Part shown: piece by piece, positions 58,261 to 64,000 of the stretch | Layout: every line of letters begins with the position of its first letter | How positions within the stretch are numbered: the stretch's first letter is position 1 | Assembly: GCF_024323335.1 (NCBI RefSeq) | Contig: NC_066581.1 | Coordinates: 440,783,816 to 440,847,815, forward strand | Reading direction: 5' to 3' | DNA: 64,000 bases | Origin: Lathyrus oleraceus | Taxonomy: Eukaryota > Streptophyta > Magnoliopsida > Fabales > Fabaceae | Position numbers and translations under genes: made by a program | Notes under the pieces: model-generated | What the model saw: only the letters and a program-made list of their open reading frames with translations | What the model was told of the DNA's origin: nothing | The model's database searches: none

Positions 58261-59158
58261 ATGGATCACCTAGAGAAAGAGAACAGAGAGCTGAAGGAGG
58301 AAGTGGCAAGATTGACTGCCCTGATGAAGTCTTTCTTGGCCGCCCAAAGCCAGTCGTCTAAAACGCCTTCAACTCCTCCCCAGAGGACAGTCATTTCTGA
58401 GATCGCCTCTTCAACCGTGCCTGCTTTTAGCGCCCACTTTGCGCCTACTACTATTCCAGTCGGGTTTCCCTGGGGGATGCCCGCGAACTTTTTTCCTGAG
58501 GGTCTCGCCCCAACGTTTGCTTCTCTGCCGGCATGTATCCCGGTCCTTGCTGTGCCACCTCCCGTCGTGCATACTTTACCGAGAGTAGATGACACCATTT
58601 ATCACTCTGAGCCATCTGAGGGCCCAGATGTGTATGAAAAGATGGATGATATGAACGATCAATTCCTTGAGCTTCGCAAGAAGCTCAAAACTCTCAGAGG
58701 GAAGGACCTCTTTGGCAAGTCTGCTGCTAAACATTGCCTTGTACCAAATGTCAAGATCCCTGTAAAATTCAAAGTCCCTGACTTTGAAAAGTACAAGGGA
58801 AATACTTTCCCTCTCAGCCATTTGGTTATGTATGCACGAAAAATGTCGACTCAGACCGACAATGATCAACTCCTCATTCATTATTTCCAGGATAGCTTGT
58901 CCGGTTCCGCACTAAGATGGTACATGGGTTTGGACAGCACGAACATCTGCTCCTTCAACGACCTTGGCGAAGCCTTCGTCAAGCAATACAAATATAATGT
59001 TGATATGGCTCCCGATAGGGACCAATTGAGGGCCATGTCCCAAAAGGACAAGGAAACTTTTAAGGAGTATGCCCAGAGGTGGTGAGAAGAAGACTCTTCT
59101 GCCAAACGTTTTGGGGAGTTCGCGAAGAAGAAAGATGGTGAGGCACATGGTGTGACCT
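58261..59158 (+). pseudogene. Ogre-D gag, internally deleted and truncated
   Basis: It starts ATG 58261 (MDHLEKENRELKEEVARL, coiled-coil start shared with Ogre-A). A Pro-rich segment with VGFPWGMP and HSEPSEGPD follows, then the capsid-type domain (LVPNVKIPVKFKVPDFEK, LSHLVMYARKMSTQ, LIHYFQDSLSGSALRWYMG, KDKETFKEYAQRW). A TGA at 59083 sits at a junction where about 65 residues present in Ogre-C are missing. The frame then resumes (SSAKRFGEFAKKKDGEAHG) and ends at 59158 where Athila-2 begins. The zinc knuckle and protease are not in the window. Confidence 0.88.
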
Positions 59159-60824
59159 TGATGCGTACTTTTCGCAAGTATACGAACGCGTCAGAGTAAT
59201 ATAAAAGATTATCGAATCCACAGAGACCAAGTGTCAATCTATCGTTATCTGTCGTTATGGTGTTTATCAAAGGCAATCAAAATAAGTGTTTTTGGAGTGT
59301 GCAATGAAAAATAAAATGTTGAATAAAGATTAATTAATAAAGATAGGGTCGAATGTAATTCACGTAATCAATTAATAATCCAAGTACTTGCTAGTAGAGC
59401 TACTTATGGGCAATGTTCTCTACTTTGAAAAGAACTAATTTAACAGGAACTGTCGCTTTCGCGTATTCAGAACCGAGTTGTACTCCCTAATCAAATCCTC
59501 TTATTGTCACTTATAAAAAGGCGCGCATTACGTTAGAGTAGTAAACCTATTTTTAAGAAATATAGTATCTTGACTAAGTTGAAAACTATTATAACCTGGA
59601 TTTCTTAACCAAAAGAGGTTCTTACGAACCAAACTCTAAACTTATAAACGCGACCGAAAATAGTTTTAAAATCTCTTCTCTTCTTAATGTTAAAATCTCC
59701 TAATGAACTAAACAAAGTGCTTTCGCTGTTTTTGAAATAGTTAAAAACAATTAAGTTTGAAAAGACGTTGGACGACTTTCGATCTTACCCAACAGAATTC
59801 AAGTGCGGGAAAACTTAAGTTGAAAGTTAAAATAGCCCTTAAGTGCTTCTACGAACAATTGTACGGATTATCGGTTCAATTACGATCCTTGCATTCTAAC
59901 CTTATAAATTTAGTTAGACATGGTAAAGTAAAAGTGCATTAAAATAAATAAAAGTAGTGCGAGTGCGGAAAGTAAATAATTTAAAGCGAGTGCGAGGAAA
60001 TAAATAAAAGTAAAGCGAGTGCGAGGAAATAAATAAAAGTAAAGCGAGTGCGAGGAAATACATAATTTAAAGCGAGTGCGAGGTAATAAATAAAAGTAAA
60101 GAGAGTGCGAGAAATAAATAAAGTAAGCCGAGTGCGGGAAATAAATAAAGTAAAGCGAGTGCGGGAAAATAAATAAAGTAAAGACAAGTAATAAAAACCT
60201 GCTCCAATCGGAGGGTTGAATAAATTGCAAAGCAGAAATGAAAATGGCGGCAGGATTAACTTGCTTCCAAAGTGCTCCAAACTCGATTACAGACTCGATT
60301 ACACAATTGTGGTAACACTCCAATGCGAAGCGATTACCACTTTAAAATACTGAATATATGCCTAAGTGAAACAAAGTTGCTCTGAGTTTGCCTCTGCTCT
60401 ATGTTTGGATGATTGTAAAGGTGAATTCGAGTTTCTATTTATAAGCAAGTAAAAAGATGGAAATGACTTGGATGCCCTTCAACTTGAAAATGGGAGGGAA
60501 ACTATTTTCCTCTTGTTGCGCCCGCCACAAGCACAAAATGAGGTGCCTTAGTGGAAGTAGTGGGGAACGTGGGAGTTGAGGGAAGTTGAGCTTGGACACG
60601 TCATGGCAGGGTCTATGGCGCCAGCCATGGGGTAGGCCACAAGAACAAAATGCTGAATTTTAGGGTTTTTGGCTCTTTTTCGCTCCTTTTCTCGATCGGG
60701 GCTCCGATTAAAGTAAAGACCTGAAAACAAAGAAAAACATAGCAATAACACAACAAAATGATAATAAAACAACTAGAATGCATGTGAGATCGGAGTCGAA
60801 ACTACGGTAAATTTTAGTGTTATC
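59159..60824 (-). repeat. Athila-2 3' LTR (1666 bp)
   Basis: Plus-strand start TGATGCGTAC, end GTGTTATCA; element strand TGATAACAC ... GTACGCATCA. It is bordered on the right by the PPT (minus AAGTTTGGGAGAGTT, about 60825-60839). It contains the 28-bp tandem array. Confidence 0.87.
59941..60192 (-). repeat. Tandem repeat of 26-30 bp in Athila-2 LTR
   Basis: Eight to nine copies of a unit close to AGCGAGTGCGAGGAAATAAAT plus AAAAGTAA, of slightly variable length. The central copies are nearly identical; the edge copies are diverged (AGTGCGGGAAATAAATAAAG). Confidence 0.88.
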
Positions 60825-60839
60825 AAACTCTCCCAAACT
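60825..60839 (-). other. Athila-2 polypurine tract
   Basis: Minus-strand AAGTTTGGGAGAGTT directly precedes the LTR start TGATAAC. This is the plus-strand primer site in reverse transcription. Confidence 0.8.
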
Positions 60840-62374
60840 TAAACCTTTGCTTGTCCTCAAGCAAAACATTGAAAAGCTCATAAAAGAAAATTCGTGTAAA
60901 CGAGTGCTTCAGGTAAAAATTCTAAGTTCAAGTCGGGATGCAGTGATAGGTACTAACTGAGTGAACTAAGGGTATCATAATGACACTAATCCGCAAATAC
61001 GGACATAAACTTCATTCCTACATTAACCAACCCATATTATCCCACAATATATAGGCCTACCTCTTCATCTCTTTTTGTATCCTTTTCATTCAGGCACAAT
61101 CACATTAAGCCCGTTATCCGTACATGCTTCGTAGTAGAGTGGCCTGTTAGTGATTATGATCTGAGCATGGGGTTTCTGGCACATAAATATGTGTAAACCC
61201 TTTTATTGGACCCAACTGTAGTTGTGGGGGATCGGATCGTAATCCGCCCTACCGAGTTCAGTGCCAGATACCTCTGAATCAACCAACAATGGGTGAGTTT
61301 CTTTCTTTTTCTTTTTCTTTTTCTTTTTGTAGCATTTTTTTACAATTCTTTGGTTAAAATGACTTTGTGAGGGTCACCTATACCGGAGTTGCCTTTTTGC
61401 TTTTTTTTGTTTTGTTTTTCTGGATCATTGACTTATTTGCATCGGTCCCCTACGTAGAGGATGCGTAGGCCGGAGCTGACTGCTGAGATAAACTACTAAG
61501 AACTTATGCGGAAATGATGATTCAGGCCATGGTATATGGGGTTTCGGGAATGATTCCTATATTTACGAAGCTTATGGTGCTAAAACAGATACTGATGTTT
61601 CGCAAAGTTCTCCCAAGTCACCATATCCTTACTTAAAACATGTCTTTAAAACCTGAAAACTTTCGGAATAACACTATTTTCTTTTGCAATTTTTTTTCCG
61701 GTGGGGCTAAAGGTATGGGGAGGTAGGATTGTACTAAAGATCTACTATATTTTGTGACTTGTCAGACTCATGCATTATACTAAAAAGCAAAATAAACAAC
61801 TAAAAGGAAATAACAATAAATAAACTATCTAAAAACAGCAAAGAAAAAGCGATAAAGGAAAAACGAGAAAAACAATAAAGAAAAGACGATAGAGTCTCCT
61901 CCCACACTTAAATCGAACATTGTCCCCAATGTTTCAAAATAAGGTAAGGAAAGAGTTACCTGACAACCTATTGCTAACCACTAGTGCCCATGGCGGGCAC
62001 CATAAGACAAAATCTGGCTGGGCCGGATTTTGGTCCTCTGGCTTGGGCTTCTCTTGTCTTTTGGCTTTGAGGGGTCCGGATAGCATTTGTTTTGTGATTT
62101 TTCTAGCATCATTGACTTGCATAATTTTATAAAGGTAAAAACAAAAATAAAAATGAAACAAAAATTAAATATTAGACTAATAAATAAATAAATAACTGAA
62201 AAATAAAAAATGCAACTAAAACGAAAAATAAGACATATATAGATAAAAGTAGAAATATCAATGTATAGAAGTAGTTTATATAATATTACAAATGCGATAA
62301 TATATAAGATGAGTTATGTAAAAACGAAAATAAAATAAAATAAAAGAACGATAAAATAAGATGGAATGGTGAGA
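60840..62374 (-). other. Athila-2 3' untranslated region
   Basis: Noncoding. It holds the TTGCTTGTCCTCAAGC block beside the PPT (shared with Athila-1), a CTTTTT microsatellite (61298-61330), a small palindrome GGATCGGATCGTAATCCG (61231-61248), and a second PPT-like block at 61897-61932 (minus GGGGACAATGTTC then TTTAAGTGTGGGAGGAG). 62160-62360 is A-rich. No RNA gene seen. Confidence 0.7.
61897..61932 (-). other. Second PPT-like block of Athila-2
   Basis: Minus TTTAAGTGTGGGAGGAGA, about 1.08 kb from the terminal PPT (TTTAAGTTTGGGAGAGT) and differing from it at only a few positions. Athila-1 has an equivalent at about 4120-4138. Confidence 0.65.
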
Positions 62375-63652
62375 TCATATAGTAGGGATGTCATCTTCCT
62401 GAGAGGAACCACGGAGCATGGCTACTTCTTGCTTGAGCTCTGCGATCTCCTGATATAGACAGTCGACTTCAGTAGCATGGGTGAGATCAGAAACTCCCAT
62501 CTGTAAAGTGAGGTCAGCCACCTCCTGTCTAAGCGCTGCGATCACTCTACGACACTCAGCAATCTAAGTGCGGATGTTGGGTGTCTGCAATGAAAGATTA
62601 TTAGAGAAAACAGTGATTCTTGGAGATGGTGGTGTAGGCGTGTATTCAGCAATGGGTGGTGATCTCGGTTCCTCAACGATCTCTCCCTGGCCCTCTAGAG
62701 CATAACTCCAATTCGCTGGATCATGCACACTGGTCATCATAGGATCTGGCAATGTGAAATAATGGATAGCCTCACTGTCGACTAGCAATCGGAACTGACA
62801 TGGGTGGAAAGAGGCTCTCCTCATCAACCCTCTAGTCAAACAGAAGTCGATGTCCATGGTAGTGTACCCACAGTAGGTCCGAAGATGTAACAACTTGCAA
62901 GACAGACCTAAAGCAACAACAATCTGTGTGATGATTCCGCCAACATGGATGACTCCTTTGGTGGATCTGGAGATACCGCTGAAACTGTTTAATAAAAAGT
63001 TCCCACATGCTACTGGGCGAGACTGGGATGCACAAAATAATAGGAAGATCTCCTCTTCACTCAGTAGTGTCTCTGCATCCGGTCTTCCCAGGAAGGAATG
63101 TGCTAATATCATTTGAAAGTATCTGAAGGCGGGGTTATGTATGACATGAGACAGCTGCATAGATGGATCCTGGCTTCCGCCACCTGATATATCACTCCAA
63201 AACTTCTCAACCTCCTTACCCAGGAAATATCCCATAGGTGTCTCCGGGATAGCATCAGGAGTGGTCTGGAAGCCCAAAAGGTCGCCGAACTCTTTCTGGC
63301 TGAAAGAGTACTCAACTCCGAAAAGCCTGAAAGCAGCATACCCATCTGGTCCAGATTATGGGTCATAGTCGAATGAACTCAGGAACTCCAAAGTCAGGTT
63401 CCTGTAGGTGTTACTTAAGTCATCAGCAAACTCGTCCCAGTGAAGCTGGTGGCTAAGGAATCGGATACTCGGTTCGATACCCAGTGCCTCCATACAGTGC
63501 TGATCAGGATAACGTGTGGGTGCCATAGGGCACTGATACAGAGCGATGTAGCGCTCCCTCTGAGCATTATCTCTATAGGCCACGTGCATGTCATCGAAAT
63601 CCTGCATCCTGTAAAAGTTAAGAAAGTGATCCTGAAAATACAAACCATTCAA
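62375..63652 (-). pseudogene. Athila-2 env-like ORF (Athila ORF-1 family) with two nonsense codons
   Basis: One minus-strand frame of about 425 codons, interrupted only by TAA (63356-63358) and TAG (62564-62566) and ending at TGA 62375-62377. Visible parts are HCMEALGIEPSIRFLSHQL, LTLEFLSSFDYDP, AAFRLFGVEYSFSQKEF, HNPAFRYFQMILAHSFLG, GVIHVGGIITQIVVALGL. A C-terminal segment after the TAG has heptad leucines (AALRQEVADLTLQM, EIAELKQEVAMLRG), a likely coiled coil. This is the env-position ORF between integrase and 3' LTR of Athila elements; an envelope role has been proposed for the group but I see no strong signal peptide or furin-like site. The weakly hydrophobic GVIHVGGIITQIVVALGL is not a clear membrane anchor. 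A CTTTTACAG acceptor-like site precedes the ATG at 63607. Confidence 0.75.
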
Positions 63653-63789
63653 ATCTTAGTCTCAATGCAAAATATGATAAAATAAAATAAAAATAAAATT
63701 AAATAAATGCGAAAAGTAAAATGAAAGAAAAACCATGGGTTGCCTCCCACGCAGCGCTCGTTTAACGTCATTAGCTTGACGATTAGAAT
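63653..63789 (-). other. Athila-2 pol-env spacer
   Basis: Short AT-rich spacer. 63735-63785 reads on plus GGTTGCCTCCCACGCAGCGC ... GTCATTAGCTTGACGAT, the block also found after integrase in Athila-1. No stem-loop is evident. Confidence 0.6.
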
Positions 63790-64000
63790 TTATACACCTG
63801 TAGTAGTAGGAATCGGTGGATCAATCAGGGTGTGGCTTGAGTAGTATGCTGGAATGTCTCCTCCTTCGTAGAGCTTCAGTCTTTGTCCATTTATAATGAA
63901 TGGACTACAGGTATCGTTCTTGATTTCTACGGCTCCGGATCTCAGAATCTTGGATACTTCGAAAGGACCAGTCCATCTTGAACGTAGCTTTCCAGGGAAG
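63790..64000 (-). CDS. Athila-2 integrase C-terminus (partial, runs off the window)
   Basis: Open minus frame of 69 codons from the window edge to TAA 63790-63792. It reads [19 protein letters not shown], then GAVEIKN and NGQRLKLY, the canonical C-terminal domain of Athila integrase, which binds DNA non-specifically. The following residues ([18 protein letters not shown]) are a variable tail. No stop or frameshift is visible in this part; whether the rest of pol is intact cannot be judged. Confidence 0.85.
   Translation of the reverse strand, partial: FPGKLRSRWTGPFEVSKILRSGAVEIKNDTCSPFIINGQRLKLYEGGDIPAYYSSHTLIDPPIPTTTGV

Larger units (their letters stand above)
50687..59158 (+). mobile_element. 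Ogre-D: 5' part of a plus-strand Ogre retrotransposon
   Basis: A complete 5' LTR, PBS, leader, intact ORF1 and partial gag lie in order on the plus strand. It begins inside the Ogre-B 3' UTR (left flank CATAT, 50682-50686) and is cut at 59159 by Athila-2. Its remainder and 3' LTR would lie beyond the window. It is less decayed than Ogre-A. Confidence 0.88.
59159..64000 (-). mobile_element. Athila-2: 3' part of an Athila-type Ty3/gypsy element
   Basis: On the minus strand, from the right edge: integrase C-terminus, spacer, env-like ORF, 3' UTR with two purine tracts, 3' LTR. It interrupts Ogre-D gag at 59159 (left flank GACCT). The 5' part is outside the window. LTR ends and the pol-end spacer match Athila-1 in form but are much less decayed. 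Confidence 0.85.

Noticed and set aside
1..64000. Host genes, rRNA, full tRNA genes or organellar insertions
   Set aside because: No multi-exon host coding pattern, rRNA core sequence, complete cloverleaf or plastid/mitochondrial gene was recognised. Absence is by eye only, without a database search.

Overview
The window is repeat-dense nuclear DNA from a flowering plant. It contains no recognisable host gene, rRNA, tRNA gene or CRISPR array. Nearly every base can be assigned to LTR retrotransposons, dominated by giant Ogre-type (Ty3/gypsy, Tat lineage) elements with LTRs of 4-5 kb, plus Athila-type Ty3/gypsy elements and Ty1/copia remnants. Abundant Ogre elements with very long LTRs, a leader ORF (ORF1), a tRNA-Arg-type primer site and a gag-pro/RT intron are characteristic of legumes of tribe Fabeae (Pisum, Vicia, Lathyrus, Lens). 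That host assignment is inference from the repeats alone.

Layout, left to right. 1-2422: decayed copia gag, copia LTR debris and a copia 3' LTR cut by the next element. 2423-13309: a minus-strand Athila element (Athila-1) with its 3' LTR, 3' UTR and decayed integrase, RNase H, RT, protease and gag remnants. A 4.2-kb solo LTR (4573-8753, TSD CTATT) sits in its 3' UTR. 13310-21302: plus-strand Ogre-A (5' LTR, decayed ORF1 and gag). 21303-21487 plus 43496-48009: one minus-strand Ogre-B 3' LTR split in two, followed by its 3' UTR (48010-50686). 21488-43495: Ogre-C, a 22-kb minus-strand Ogre inserted in the Ogre-B LTR, with both LTRs, TSD GTTAT, PBS and PPT, but lacking reverse transcriptase, RNase H and most of integrase. 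50687-59158: plus-strand Ogre-D (complete 5' LTR, PBS, intact ORF1, partial gag). 59159-64000: minus-strand Athila-2 (3' LTR, 3' UTR, env-like ORF, integrase C-terminus), running off the right edge.

The left boundaries imply serial nesting: copia, then Athila-1 (which also received the solo LTR), then Ogre-A, Ogre-B, and Ogre-C plus Ogre-D in Ogre-B, then Athila-2 in Ogre-D. Only the Ogre-C and solo-LTR insertions are proven by two-sided target duplications; the other right ends lie outside the window.

The most interesting signals are: (1) the RT-less Ogre-C with complete cis-signals and a recognisable gag-pro/RT intron; (2) 3' UTR motifs in Ogre-C that are antisense to its own primer-binding site and following leader; (3) a conserved leader hairpin, duplicated in Ogre-C; (4) stem-loops in the Ogre-C 3' UTR with compensating stem changes; (5) a tRNA-like Pol III promoter unit inside the solo LTR; (6) an alternating 51-bp tandem array inside the Ogre-C LTRs.
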